A model generated the notes under the pieces. The model saw only the letters and a program-made list of their open reading frames with translations. It searched no databases and had not been told where the DNA came from. Shown piece by piece: positions 52,851-64,000 of a stretch of 64,000 nucleotides of DNA (the first letter of the stretch is position 1; every line of letters begins with the position of its first letter). The translations under genes and the position numbers were made by a program. The DNA is from Leptobrachium leishanense (lineage: Eukaryota > Chordata > Amphibia > Anura > Megophryidae): positions 5,129,218-5,193,217 of the forward strand of contig CM019068.1 in the NCBI GenBank assembly GCA_009667805.1, read 5' to 3'.

Positions 52851-55072
52851 CTGCATTGGCATGTGGAGGGTGCAGAACCTTCAGCACAGGAGAGGGAACT
52901 TTTACTTAAACTTTGTATCTCTGTAGGGAGATAGACACGAATAGAAAAAGCAGGGGAGAGGGAAAATATTAACATAAATCGGTCTGAAAGCTCAGAGAAG
53001 AGATGACTGGTGCAAAATATATTTTTTTATAAAATTAAGCACTTTATATCCAGGGAAAACATTCAAATAAATCACACAGAAGGCTCATAATGACAGAGTA
53101 ACTGTGAGAACTGGATACTAAATGTATCAGACGTAAAAAATCCTTTATAACAGGCAGCACTGGGAGAGGAGAGGGACTTTATATAAAACGTGTATTATAG
53201 ATGAGGAAAGGGGGTTAGTGCTCCTGGATAATATAAAATGTATCAGACCTAAGCCGCTATTATGCAGAGCGGGAGGGGAGATAACACACGTTTTATAAAG
53301 TCCCTCTCTTCTCCCAGCGCTGCTTGTTATAAAGGGGTTTTTACTATCCAGCCCTCCTCTGTCATTAGCTTTCAGTGTGATTTATTTGAATGTTTTCCTT
53401 CTCCAGCTGCTTTTATCATCTTGTCTGCCTCATAGACATGCATGGGTTAAATAAAGGTTTCCTCTCCTGTGCTGGCTGTCTGTGCTGCGAGTGAGTATTC
53501 TGGAGCTCTATCACTGTCAGATTTTCGGGTAGGGGTCGGGAAGGATTACGCATACAAACCTTTTCTGTAGCTTTGCGATGTTGCGCTCTACATTGCTGGT
53601 CTCCTTCACTCATCAATGTACAAAAAGGACTGAAAGTAAAATGTAGTGCATTTTGTTTTAGTTTCTTTTGTTTTTTGTACTGAGCAGTTTCGTATCTCTT
53701 GAGTCATACGAGAACTAAATTATCCCAAAATTCGGACTAAATCGTTTTAGTACTAAAACGAATGCACATGTCTAATGCATGCTCAATGGGATTCAGGTCA
53801 GGTGATTGACTTGGCCATTGCATAACATTCCACTTCTGTCCCTTCAAAAACTCTTTGCTTGCTTTTGCAATATGCTTTGGGTCATTGTCCATCTGCACTG
53901 TGAAGCGCCGTCCAATGAGTTCTGCAGCATTTGGCTGAATGTGAGCAGATAATATTGCCCGAAACACTTCAGAATTCATCCTGCTGCTTTTGTCAGGCTC
54001 GCCAATGGTTTACATCATGTGGTGAACCCTCTGTATTCACTCTGGTGAAGTCTTCTCTTGATTGTTGACTTTGACACACATACACCTACCTCCTGGAGAG
54101 TGTTCTTGATCTGGCCAATTGTTGTGAAGGGTGTTTTCTTCACCAGGGAAAGAATTCTGCGGTCATCCACCACAGTTGTTGTCTGTGGTCTCCCGGGTCT
54201 TTTGGTGTTGCTGAGCCCACCGGTGTGTTCCTTCTTTTTGAAAATGTTCCAAACAGTTGTTTTGGCCACGCCTAATGTTCTTGCTATCTCTCTGATGGGT
54301 TTGTTTTGTTTCCTCTGCCTAATGAGGGCTTGCTTCACTGATAGTGACAGCTTTTTGGATCTCATCTTGAGAGTTGACAGCAACAGATTCCAAATGCAAA
54401 TAGCACACTTGAAATGAACTCTGGGCCTTTTATCTGCACATTGTAATTGGGGTAATGAGGGAATATCACACACCTGGCCATGGAACAGCTGAGAAGCCAA
54501 TTCGTCCCATTACTTTTGGTCCCTTAACAAGTGGGAGGCACATCTGCAAACTGCTGTAAGTCCTACACCGTTCACCTGAGTTGGATGTACATACCCTCAA
54601 ATTAAAGCTGACAGTCTGCAGTTAAAGCACAATGTGTTTGTTTCATTCCAACTCCATTGTGGTGGTGTATAGAGCCAAAGATGTTACAATTGTGTCCATG
54701 TCCCAATATTTCTGGACCTGACTGTATATCATTTTAATTTTATCACAGCTCTTCACATTGAAATCCAATCTATATTGTAAAGTTTTTGGCTTGTTTGAAC
54801 GTTGATGAATTACAATAAAGATTGGAGGATTTCTATGTGAGTTTCTTTCTTGAAACTGTATCTGTTGTGGAGGTTTCACCGGGCTGAACCGCTTATTTGT
54901 GATTTGAGAAGCTCTGTGCCTGCTTTAGTATATAATAAATACTATATTGCCAAAAGTATTCGCTCACCCATCCAAATAATCAGAATCAGTTGTTCCAATC
55001 ACTTTCATGGCCACAGGTGTATAAAATCAAGCCCCTAGGCATGCAGACTGTTTTTACAAACATTTGTGAAAG

Positions 55073-56989
55073 AATGGGTTGCTCTCAGGAGCTCAGTGAA
55101 TTCCAGCGTGGAACTGTGATAGGATGCCACCTGTGCAACAAATCCAGTCGTGAAATTTCCTCGCTCCTAAATATTCCACAGTCAACTGTCAGCTGTATTA
55201 TAAGAACGTAGAAGTGTTTTGGATCGACAGCAACTCTGCCACGAAGTGGTAGGCCACGTAAACTGACAGAGCGGGGTCAGCGGATGCTGAGGCGCATAGT
55301 GCGAAGAGGTCACCAACTTTCTGCAGAGTCAAACGCTACAGACCTCCAACTTCATGTGGCCTTCAGATTAGCTCAAGAACAGTGCGCAGAGAGCATCGTG
55401 GAATGGGTTTCCATGGCTGAGCAGCTGCATCCAAGCCATACATCACCAAGTGCAATGCAAAGCATCGGATGCAGTGGTGTAAAGCACGCCACCACTGGAC
55501 TCTAGAGCAGTGGAGACACGTTCTCTGGAGTGACGAATCGCGCTTCTCCATCTGGCAATCTGATGGACGAGTCTGGGTTTGGCGGTTGCCAGGAGAACGG
55601 TACTTGTCTGACCGCATTGTGCCAAGTGTAAAGTTTGGTGGAGGGGGCTTTAGGGTGTGGGGTTGGTTTTTAGGAGCTGGGCTTGGCCCCTTAGTTCCAA
55701 TGAAAGGAACTCTGAATGTTTCAGCATACCAAGACATTTTGGCCAATTCCATGCTCCCAACTTTGTGGGAACAGTTTGGAGCTGGCCTGTTCCTCTTCCA
55801 ACATGACTGTGCACCAGTGCACAAAGCATGGTCCATAAAGACATGGATGACAGAGTCTGTGTTACGTCCTCAGCCGCTGCTGTGCTCCCTGGGGGGTCTG
55901 GGTATGGTGTGGTACCACTGGTTGGTAGGATGCCAGCACTTCCTGCTGGCAGATTGGCGTCTGAGGGGGTGGGGCCAGGTGTGGTCACAAGGAGCCACCG
56001 GTTTTAAAACAGGGCGCGAGGAGTTTCCTCGTCGCCCTGATGTGGAGTTTCTTTCCCGCACCGCTATTCTGAGACTATTGCTATTCCCTGTTGATGACCC
56101 ATTTCTGTATGCGATTTCTGCTCCTTTTATTCGACCCGGCTTGTACTTTGACTATTCTCTCTGCTTGTTTGTATATCACTGTCTATGAGCGTTGGCAATT
56201 TAACCCCATGCTTGCCACTGGGTTTATTTCTCGTTATCTGGGTTCCCATCTTGGTTAGGGATATCGCTTGTGACCTTTCGAGGTACCTTTACCCAATGTA
56301 CAGCTCATGTTACTGTTCATGTGAAAACCGCAATAGAGAAAGATTATTTATTTTTGCCTAATGTTATTTCTGAAAGCATCTCAGAATATACTCGTGAGAA
56401 CAACCCTGAATGCAAGTTAATACCTTCGGGTATTCGCCCGGTATCTGCAATCCGCAAGTACATAACAGTACAACCTGTTTCTGCTTTTCTGTTGACTGCC
56501 CTGCACCTTGAATACTATAAAGACTGTTGAACTACGTCCTTTGTTTCTGAGAGTGTCCTAGGTTACCTGTCGGTCACAAAACCTTCAGAGCCTAGAGGCA
56601 ATTCAGTCAGTCCTTTGGACTCCTTGGCTTTTGAGTTAGTCTGTATTTTACAAAACTCTTGTATTAATCCAGCAGATACTTTTGCCCTTAAGGATCTCAA
56701 CTCCGCTACTCGTGGGGAAGCGATACCGCTACCGTTACAGTCTGCCATGGATGAACTTGACTGGCCTGCACAGAGTCCTGACCTCATCCCGATAGAACAC
56801 CTTTGGGATGAATTAGAGCGGAGACTGAGAGCCAGGCCTTCTCGTCCAACGTCAGTGTGTGACCTCACAAATGAGCTTCTGGAAGAATGGTCAAAAATTC
56901 CCATAAACACCCTCCAAAACCTTGAGAACAGCCTTTCCAGAAGAGTTGAAGCTGTTATAGCTGCAAAGGGTGGAGCGACGTCATATTGA
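55073..56989 (+). pseudogene. Tc1-type transposase, frame-broken and split by an LTR
   Basis: The first part (SEFQRGTVIGCHLCNKSSRE and ISSLLNIPQSTVS) is the N-terminal HTH. Stops and frame changes follow at about 55209-55480. From 55469 one frame carries WSDESRFSIW (first Asp), GGFRVWGWF, and FQHDCAPVHKA (second Asp). After the insertion it resumes with LDWPAQSPDLIPIEHLWDEL (third acidic residue Glu) and runs to the stop at 56989. All three acidic residues survive, so the gene decayed by stops, frameshifts and insertion rather than by loss of the catalytic core. Confidence 0.9.
55860..56739. mobile_element. solo LTR, 880 bp
   Basis: Begins TGTTACG and ends CGTTACA. Both flanks are GTCTG (55855-55859 and 56740-56744), a perfect 5-bp target duplication. 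It interrupts the Tc1 transposase between the second Asp and the Glu, and the transposase frame is restored if the insertion and one flank are ignored. No internal retroelement genes are present, so it is the product of LTR-LTR recombination. Family not identified. Confidence 0.88.
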
Positions 56990-57068
56990 ACCCTATGGAT
57001 TAGGAGTGGGATGTCACTTAAGTTCATATGGAGTCAAGGCAGGTGAGCCAATACTTTTGGCAATATAG

Positions 57069-57947
57069 TGTGTATATATATATATGTGTGTTTGGCCGCA
57101 CAGCTCCAGTAATCGCAGGATGTTGACGAGTGTCACATGATGTAGATAACAAATCGCTCAGCAGTAACTTTTAGCTGCTGAATAAGACGCACTCGATCCT
57201 CGTGTTTGGATATGCGCAGACACGAGTGTAACTTTTTTTATTGAACGTTCTCCTTTAAAACAAACACATCAAATTAATAACAGTAAGTAGCATGGCGGAG
57301 CATCGCCGCGTCCAGAGTCTGTGAGGCCGGGGACCAATATCTTTGTATTCCAGCTTAAATTCTGAACCAGACCATGTAATACATGACTCTGTCTTAGTAC
57401 CACTCACATACACGTACCCAGGCGCCAAGTCGAGCAGGAACGCACAGGAATGCAGTTCCCTACTACTGTTTTTTTTCCAACAGGAACAGAGTTCCCATTT
57501 TGTCCACACTCTGAAGAGCTTCTTTTTTGGGCTGTTGTCATATATTTCTTTTTAACCTACAGTAAAAATATAATATTAATGACAATTATCATAATTTCAT
57601 AAATGCCTTCCTGGTTTTATTGTCAAAAGCAAATTTCAGTGTAGACAGTGGGTGAGACGAAACGGATTTCTTGGTGAATTCCCACACTGCTATATTTTGG
57701 TCTTACCTCTATGGATATTCAAGAGGGTAGATGGTATAATGGTACACATGGGCCTGTCCTCCTTAATCAGGGGTAACATGGATCACTGCGGGAGTAAATA
57801 CCCTTCCTGTGTCACATTCAGTGATGCTCTTGGAAATTGGTGGCAGGTGCTAAAAAAAAAAAAGTGCTGGAACTTATCAAGATTTGTGCTCTCCTTTTAA
57901 TGATTGTTACTGCACAAATGTATACGTGTGTGTGTACACATATTATG
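57069..57947. other. intron sequence, nothing recognised
   Basis: A short TA/TG run lies next to the Tc1 end. No exon resembling the missing C-terminal lipase exon was recognised here. Confidence 0.45.
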
Positions 57948-57989
57948 GGCCCTATTACATTCTTGGCGCAATTTCGTTCGCGCAGCGCA
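57948..57989. mobile_element. end fragment of the GGGCCCTATTACA MITE
   Basis: GGGCCCTATTACATTC followed by CGCAGCGC-like sequence matches the terminus type at 19416. It is cut by the L1 tail starting at 57990, so the L1 may have inserted into this MITE. Confidence 0.6.
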
Positions 57990-58523
57990 TTTTTTTTTTT
58001 CCATATAAAGTTTTTTATTAAGGTTCACAGGCACTTAAACAAATGCCAGCAATAAATCCCAAATATTGAAAAAGGAAGGGATCACGCAGGATCCTACAAT
58101 TAACAAGTCTAGCAGCAACATCAGGTTCACAATGTAATCCGTCGGTGGAACCAATCTTTTTCATGCTAAACTTAAAACAGTAAAATTTGTAACATTTTTA
58201 GAGCATAACAAACCACACAGTAATAAAAAATAAAAAAAACTCAAAATTAAAAGAAAAGGAAAAACAGAAAAAAAAAGACGAAAAAAGAAAGAAAAGAGAG
58301 AAGAGAGAAAGAGAAAACAAAGAGAAAAAAAAGAAGAAAGTTGCTCAGACAGGTCCTAGAACTGCAAACGTATATCATCTCTCCAGCAGTTATATCAGGT
58401 CCCCAGAAGCTACAAAGAATTCCCAACCCTCCCATATACCTTGAAACAAGTTTAGTGAGTTAGCAGCCCTGTGGTACATTCCCTCATATTGATAAACATT
58501 CTCCAGAGATAACATGACTTCTC

Positions 58524-61500
58524 TCATAGAGGGACTGACTTGAGAAGCCAATGACGCGCTATAGTAGATTTAGCTACGCTAAGTATAATCGATATGATGC
58601 CCCTATGACGTAGTTGTATAGTAATCGGAAGCATATGCAATAGGTATTGTTTAGGGCACAGGGGCATAGATATTCCGGTACAGTGCGAGATCAGTCTACC
58701 AACTTTTCCCCAGGAGGTAGTAAGGAGCGGACAGTGCCAAAAGATGTGAAGAATAGATCCGACACTGGTGCCACAACGCCAACACAAACCGGAATGCCCG
58801 GGTACATAAGCCAAACGATTCAGGGTCAAATACCTTCTATATAAAAGTTTAAGGTGTGATTCCCGTAAGTTAGTGCTCCTAGTGTATTTATATACCGTTT
58901 CAGTGGCACAGAGCCAGTCCTCCTTAGAAGAGTCGAGAGACAAATCTTTGTCCCACCTGATCATATAAGGCAGTTTCTTATTAGGGTTCGCATTCAACAA
59001 ACTGTCATAACATAAAGACAAAGGTTTTTTATTTTTTTACCTAAACACAGTCTGTGAAAGGCCGTAATATCCGTCGCTGCAAAGGAAGAAATAACTCGCT
59101 GAGTCAGTGCATGTTTTACCCTAAGGTACGTGAAACAGTCGCTAGCGGTAAGGGCAAACTCGCGCGCTAGGTCCGGGAAGGATTTGATTGAGGAGGCCGT
59201 GAAAAGCTGATTAATATGTGTGAGACCTAATTGGAACCAGCGGTCAAGGTTCAGGTCCTGGATAGTGCGACATAGGAAATGCAACGGAGCTAAGCTGAGC
59301 AGTGGGAAGGGTCGTAAAAGTTGTCTACCCCATAGACGCCGTGACATAAGGGAAAGGGAAGTGGATGGTAAGATACCTTCCAATGTGCGGTGTGGGAGCG
59401 TCGCAAACCACATCAGGTCATGAACTCGAAAAGGGGCAATATAAGCATTCTCCATCCGTAGCCATAAGGGGGTTTCACGCTGGGACATAGAGGACAGCAA
59501 CTGAGCCAACAAAGCCGCCCTATAATACGCTGTAGCATTTATAAAGCCTAGGCCCCCCCTGCGTCTAGTCGCGGTAATTGTGGAGGCTGAAATGCGCGGA
59601 GGCCTCCCCTTCCATATGTGTGCCTGCAGCATTTTTTGCATGCGAAGCAACATATGGGCCGGAATGAAAACTGGAATATTCCTGAAAAAATAAAGAATCT
59701 GGGGTAAAATACACATTTTCAAAGCTGCCATGCGTCCCATCCAAGAGACCTCCAGGTCGTGCCAGGAGGTCAGTTGGGAGGAGATAGATGTCATTAGGGG
59801 GTTATAATTGAGTTTAAGTATAGAGCCCCTGGATTTGGTGAGAGAGATGCCTAAGTATTTCAAAGAGGTCATTCTCCAGTCAAATGGGTACAGGCCACGT
59901 AAGGTGGATAGCGAAAAATCATCAACATGTAGGGGTAATGCCTGCGTCTTGTTCACATTGTTTTTATAGTAGGAGACCAGGCCATAGGAGTTAAGCTGGC
60001 GCATTAGAGAAGGCAGAGAGGTCTCAGGGGAGGTTAGAAAAATCAAAATATCATCAGCGAACATAGCTAATTTATGGACTCCATCTGGGGTGGATATGCC
60101 AGAAATGGAAGGGTCTCGCCTAATCCGCGATGCCAAAGGCTCCAATGCCAAAACAAAGATGAGTGGGGAGAGGGGGCATCCCTGTCTGGTACCGTTGGTA
60201 ATGGAGAATGAAGAGGAAAGAAACCCTGATGCCAGGACTTTTGCTGTCGGGAGGGAGTATAGGCTCATAATGCTATTAATAAATAGGGCAGGGAAGCCAA
60301 AGGATTCCAGTGCCTTACGCATGTAGCCCCAATGCAGGCGGTCAAATGCCTTCTCGGCATCCAGTGCCAAGAGGAGCCCAGATGTATTAGTTCTATATGC
60401 AATGTCAATTATATTATAAAATCGTCGGGTATTGTCACATGTTTGTCTACCAGGTACAAATCCGGTCTGTTCCGCTGAAATCAGGAGGGGAAGCAGAGGA
60501 GCCATTCTAGACGCCAACAGCTTGGCGTACAGTTTAGCATCCACGTTTAATAAGGATATAGGGCGGAAATTCGCACAGCTCGTTGGGGGTTTACCAGGTT
60601 TAGGTAACGTTATGATAGTAGCTTGGAGCATTTCTGGGGGTATTACACCTGTGGTTTTGATGTGATTAAAAAATCTTGTAAGGGTCGGTATTAGAATATC
60701 TGCGAAAGTTTGATAATATAAATTAGAGAAACCATCTGGCCCAGGGGCTTTATTTTTTGGGAGAGCCTTAACGGCCTTACGCACCTCCTCCTCCTCCGTG
60801 AATGGAACCAGTAATTCTGCCGCTTGTGAGCGGGATAATGAGGGGAGGTCTGCATCCTGAAGGAAACGAGTTATCTCATCTGGGTCTGGGTCGTGGGTCG
60901 TAGGATCCGATTTTAAGTTATATAAAGAGGCGTAGAAGTCAGCGAATTCCTCCGAGATTTTTTGCGGGTTATGAATCCTATCTCCTCCCTTATCTAATAG
61001 GTAAGAAATTTTGGTTTGAAGTCTTTTAGATTTCAATTTAGATGCCAATAACCGGCCAGCTTTGTTGCCTTGAGTATATTGAGTGAAATTTAAGCGTCGT
61101 ATGGCCCGTTCAGAGGATTGTAACGTCAGATGAATTAAATCCCGTCGAAGGGTCGTTAACCACTTCGCTGCTGAGGACACGCTCAGCGCGTCCTCAGCAG
61201 TCCCGCTGGTATGCGGAGGACGCGCTGAGCGCGTCCTCCCATCGGGGTCAGCGTTCGGCCGGGTTCCGGCCGATCGCTGGCCCCTCCGGTGCGGGCTGAC
61301 ATCCTGGATGTCAGCCGCGCATCCGGACCAGCAGCCGCCAGCATTAGGTGTCATCGCGGGGGCGCGATGACACCTAATTCAGGCGCCCCCCCGCATGTGC
61401 GGAGGAGGCGCCTGAAAGGGAGGGGGGGGAGGTCCTTCGGACCTCTCTCCCTCCCGATCGGCGGCGCACAGGGGGTTAACCCAGGCATCATTTGGAAGGG

Positions 61501-63426
61501 CACAGCCTGCCCTTCCAAATGATGCCTGGCATTAACCCCTGGGGAGCTGGATCGCGAATCGGCGCTGAAAAGCGCCGGTTCACGATCCTTTCCCGGAGCT
61601 GGCCGACATCTTGGATGTCGGCCAAGCCTCCGGGAACTCCCCCAGAGGACTGGCGTCATCGTGCGTAGCACGATGACGCCAGTCCTAGCGTTAACCCCTA
61701 ACTGCCACCAACTGTGGAGATAGGGAGTTCTAATGAACTCCCTATCTCCCGATCCGTGGCAGTTAGGGGTTAAATTGTGGTATCGTTGGATCGGCCAGAG
61801 CATGGCCGTTCCAACGATACCAAACACTACAGTGAAAAAGTTTGTAAAAAAAAAAAAAAAATGAAAAATAAAAATAAAAAAAATGAAAAAAATTTTAAAA
61901 AAAAAATTAAACACTTTTTTTTTTTTTTTGGGTTTGTTAATGCAGCAATATTGTTCCCATTTCAATTATAATGTGAACAATGATGCTGCACTAACGATTT
62001 TTGTATGCGGTGCGTTTGTTAAAAATAGTGTCATTTTCCCCAAAAAAAAATGTAACGAGACCCCATCTCTAAATTTTTTAACAAGCGCACCCCATACAAA
62101 ATATAACCGCAATTGCTCGCATGTTAAAATGTGGAAAAAAACACTTTACACATTGTAAATTATTGAAAATACATATTTTATTGCATTTTTTGCTATAATA
62201 TACAGACATGACATCACGTATACATATAATAATGACATATTATGAATCTACCGAGTCTGACGGAAAGAACGATATATAATATGTCTGGGTCATATACTAA
62301 AATAAGCCTTCAAAACACGTTTAAACATGATGCGCAAAACAGGTAAAAATGACCTCAGCATAGGGGCGGGAAAAGCCTCAGCAGCGAAAGGGTTAATTGA
62401 GACAAGAGGTCAGGTGTGGGATTTGTTTTATGTTGGGATTCCAAGTCAGATATTTGTCGCTGTAATGAGATCATCTGGGCATTGAATGCCTTTTTCCGTG
62501 TAGCCCCTCTCTGAATCAAATGGCCCCTCACCACTGCTTTATGTGCCAACCAAGCTGACGAAATGGCTACCTTGTCCGTCACATTCAATGCAAAATATTC
62601 CCGTAACATCGCTGATGTGTCAAGGACATCAGCGCCACTTACTATAAGCGAGTCATTTAGTCGCCAATTCCCCATCCCCCTAGCCGGGTAGTCAGCCTCA
62701 AAATCCATCGTTATAGGAGCATGGTCAGACCATGTTATAGAGCCGATACGGGCGGCTAGGAGGCGCGGGACTGTAGAGCCATGTATCAGACATAAATCAA
62801 TGCGACTATAAGATGAGTGAACTGGTGAGAAAAAGGTAAAATCCCTAGTCGAGGGGTTGAGAATTCGCCATGCATCATATAAGTCAGAGGAGCGTAAAAA
62901 ATCATTAAATTGGCGGCTAGAGGGGAGTCTGTTTATGGGGCTGCGCTCGGATCTGGCCCGGTCGTGTATCCATAGCCGTGTCAGGCACACAGTTGAAATC
63001 TCCACACATAAAAAGGGATCCCTCCGTCATATTCTTAATCTTACTATAAGCTTTTTTAAGAAAACATACTGGGTTGACATTAGGCAAATATAAATTAGCA
63101 ACAGTTATAGGGAGTTCATTCATAGTGCCCACCAAAATCAGGAGGCGACCCAATGGGTCTGCATATTGGTTCGAGCATTTAAAGACCCAATCATTATGAA
63201 AAAGAACCGAGACACCCCTAGACTTCGTCTGGGCAGTAGAATGAAAAGAAACAGGATACATAGCGGATTGTAAGTGTGGGGTGCGTAGAGCACTAAAATG
63301 CGTCTCCTGCACGCAGACTATCGCCGGTTTATGTTTATGTAAGTCACGGAACAGAGCGTGTCTTTTAAACGGAACATTCAGCCCCCTAACATTCAGTGAG
63401 AAGATGCGGAACTGAGGCTTACTCAT
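58524..63426 (-). pseudogene. L1-like ORF2: endonuclease and reverse transcriptase, broken
   Basis: From ATG at 63426: FRIFSLNVRGLNVPFKRHAL and AIVCVQETHF (APE endonuclease start), and LFMCGDFNCVPD; a frame change at about 62917-63005; then SSYSRIDLCLI and TWSDHAPITMDF (endonuclease end). The MITE intervenes. From about 61150 down: KALPKNKAPGPDGFSNLYYQ, FRPISLLNVDAKLYAKLLA, GTRQGCPLSPLIFVLALEPL and KLAMFADDILIFL (RT with FADD). A last frame at 59021-58524 carries GLCWRCGTSVGSILHIFWHC, the C-terminal Cys/His motif. All catalytic motifs are readable, so it decayed recently. Confidence 0.92.
61160..62392. mobile_element. piggyBac-type MITE, copy 2 (1233 bp)
   Basis: TTAA at 61156-61159 and 62393-62396. 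Starts CCACTTCGCTGCTGAGGAC and ends CCTCAGCAGCGAAAGGG. It is inverted relative to the copy at 34505-35710 and shares its palindromes and the AATTGCTCGCATGTTAAAA region. The codons of the LINE ORF2 continue on both sides, which gives a clean view of the insertion into a TTAA site. Confidence 0.95.
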
Positions 63427-63891
63427 GAGTAATTAACCACAACAATATAATAATGCATGGTAGAGTTAGAAATGACAGAGAGGAGGTACAGGGAGCATGA
63501 AGTCCAGGACCGTGAGAGCATATCAGAATGCAAAATGAAAAAAGAAAAAAAAAGAAAAGGACTAAAAATGAAGAAAACACAAAACAAACAGCGCTGCATC
63601 AAAAAAATACAGCAAAAGTGAGTCATTCCAAGCGGCAATAAAGAAGCAAAAAAAAAGTATATATCAGCTAAGGAGACTCAACCGGGGGACGAGGGGACGC
63701 TCGTTACACAGAGCTCAACGCAGGAACCCAGCGCCGAATCAAGAAGCAAAGGGTCCCGAGGCGATCATGAAGAGGAACCACTCCCGCCATGGGAGTAACT
63801 GTCCAGAAATCCGGACAGATGAAAGAGCAACACAGGGAAGAGGACACCCATCATTTAGGCCGGACTCTGTGCCATTCTGGGGAGACTTTGA
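63427..63891 (-). other. L1 inter-ORF region
   Basis: Between the end of ORF1 and the ORF2 start. Purine-rich on the + strand (AAAAAGAAAAAAAAAGAAAA at about 63538-63558). No coding frame supported. Confidence 0.6.
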
Positions 63892-64000
63892 TCAGTGATG
63901 AATACGGCTAGGTGAGAAGTCAGCCAGAATGTTCCAATCTTTCAAGAATTGTAATCCAGTGGCTACATCGGGAACGACATGCAAGGTACCATCCTTCCAT
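63892..64000 (-). pseudogene. L1-like ORF1 C-terminus, cut by the window end
   Basis: A minus-strand frame of about 36 codons, WKDGTLHVVPDVATGLQFLK, then DWNILADFSPSRIHH and a stop (63892-63894). The pattern of a strand followed by a helix with FL fits the C-terminal domain of L1 ORF1 proteins, which bind RNA. Called mainly because of its position upstream of ORF2. Confidence 0.6.

Larger units (their letters stand above)
51197..53774. mobile_element. hAT-like element with TAGACATGTGCA ends, copy 2
   Basis: Starts TAGACATGTGCACAGCAC and ends ATGCACATGTCTA. The 8-bp flanks 51189-51196 and 53775-53782 are both ATGCATGC, a perfect target duplication. It lies in the transposase of the Tc1 element, so it is younger than that element. 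Compared with copy 1 it has gained a small MITE (51407-51591) and a greatly expanded tandem array (51745-52850). A 50-bp inverted pair lies at about 53150-53335. Confidence 0.92.
51049..54365 (-). pseudogene. Tc1-type transposase, interrupted and internally deleted
   Basis: From ATG at 54365 the N-terminal half encodes a paired-type HTH (KPIREIARTLGVAKTTVWNI), a GRPQTT linker and a second HTH (TIGQIKNTLQE...SKSTIKRRLHQ). A stop and a deletion at about 53985-54015 remove the region with the first catalytic Asp. The C-terminal part (53979-53783) keeps the second Asp (QMDNDPKH) and the Glu motif (SPDLNPIEHA). The last 45 or so codons (KGKCPKNKQELKTVAVEAWQ) lie beyond the insertion at 51188-51049. 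Inactive. Confidence 0.88.
50758..54724 (-). mobile_element. Tc1/mariner element with a nested hAT-like insertion
   Basis: Long inverted ends of about 190 bp: CAGTCAGGTGCAGAAATATT at 50758 and AATATTTCTGGACCTGACTG ending at 54724, with TA on both sides. TTTAATTTGAGGGTATGTAC near the inner edge is repeated inverted at about 54585. A minus-strand transposase pseudogene lies inside. The element is split by a later insertion at 51197-53774 and otherwise is about 1.4 kb. Confidence 0.93.
54942..57068 (+). mobile_element. second Tc1/mariner element, with a solo LTR inside
   Basis: Left end CTATATTGCCAAAAGTATT at 54942 after TA; right end AATACTTTTGGCAATATAG to 57068 (right TA mutated to TG). This is a common vertebrate Tc1 terminus type and a different family from 50758-54724. 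It carries a + strand transposase pseudogene. Without the LTR insertion it is about 1.24 kb. Confidence 0.92.
57990..64000 (-). mobile_element. L1-like LINE, minus strand, 5' end outside the window
   Basis: A T run at 57990-58001 is the poly(A) of a minus-strand element. Upstream of it (higher coordinates) are a roughly 520-bp A/T-rich 3' UTR, a long ORF2 and the end of ORF1 at 63892-64000. ORF order, the APE-type endonuclease followed by RT and a C-terminal cysteine motif, and the poly(A) end fit the L1 superfamily. A piggyBac-type MITE at 61160-62392 splits ORF2. Several frame breaks make this copy inactive. Confidence 0.9.

Noticed and set aside
54643..54879. Minus-strand 78-codon ORF next to the Tc1 end
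   Set aside because: Its C-terminal half is the Tc1 inverted terminal repeat; the same peptide occurs at the other terminus (50760-50839).

Overview
The window is vertebrate nuclear DNA. Its only cellular gene is the greater part of a pancreatic-type triglyceride lipase gene (PNLIP family) on the + strand. Ten coding exons lie between 1382 and 50596, with matching splice phases and an intact Ser-Asp-His triad. The signal-peptide exon and the last exon are not seen and probably lie outside the window. The mix of repeats (CR1-like and L1-like LINEs, a Penelope-like element, Ty3/Gypsy-type LTR elements, Tc1/mariner, hAT, piggyBac, Harbinger-like and Helitron-like DNA transposons, many MITEs) suggests an amphibian, most likely a frog. 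That assignment is inference.

Layout. 1-926: a 119-bp satellite. 1382-27558: eight lipase exons, separated by introns that hold five unrelated long tandem arrays (33-, 52-, 15-, 43/40- and 36-bp units), plus CR1-like tails, a Helitron-like element and MITEs. 27559-47487: one intron of about 20 kb filled with nested transposons. An outer hAT element with 8-bp target duplications (29046-45315) contains an inner hAT (29346-37036, also with perfect 8-bp duplications), a gag-only LTR retrotransposon (5-bp duplications), piggyBac-type TTAA elements and a 5'-truncated Penelope-like element. 47488-50596: two exons of the lipase C-terminal PLAT domain. 50597-64000: presumably the last intron. It holds two Tc1 elements, each broken by a later insertion (a hAT-like element in one, a solo LTR in the other), and a minus-strand L1-like LINE interrupted by a TTAA-flanked piggyBac-type MITE.

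Nearly all the long ORFs are either open frames in tandem repeats whose unit is a multiple of three (or nearly so) or broken transposon genes. The lipase exons form one pathway component (secreted fat digestion). The rest is a layered record of insertions whose order can be read from target-site duplications. No RNA gene, CRISPR array, operon or prokaryotic feature was found.
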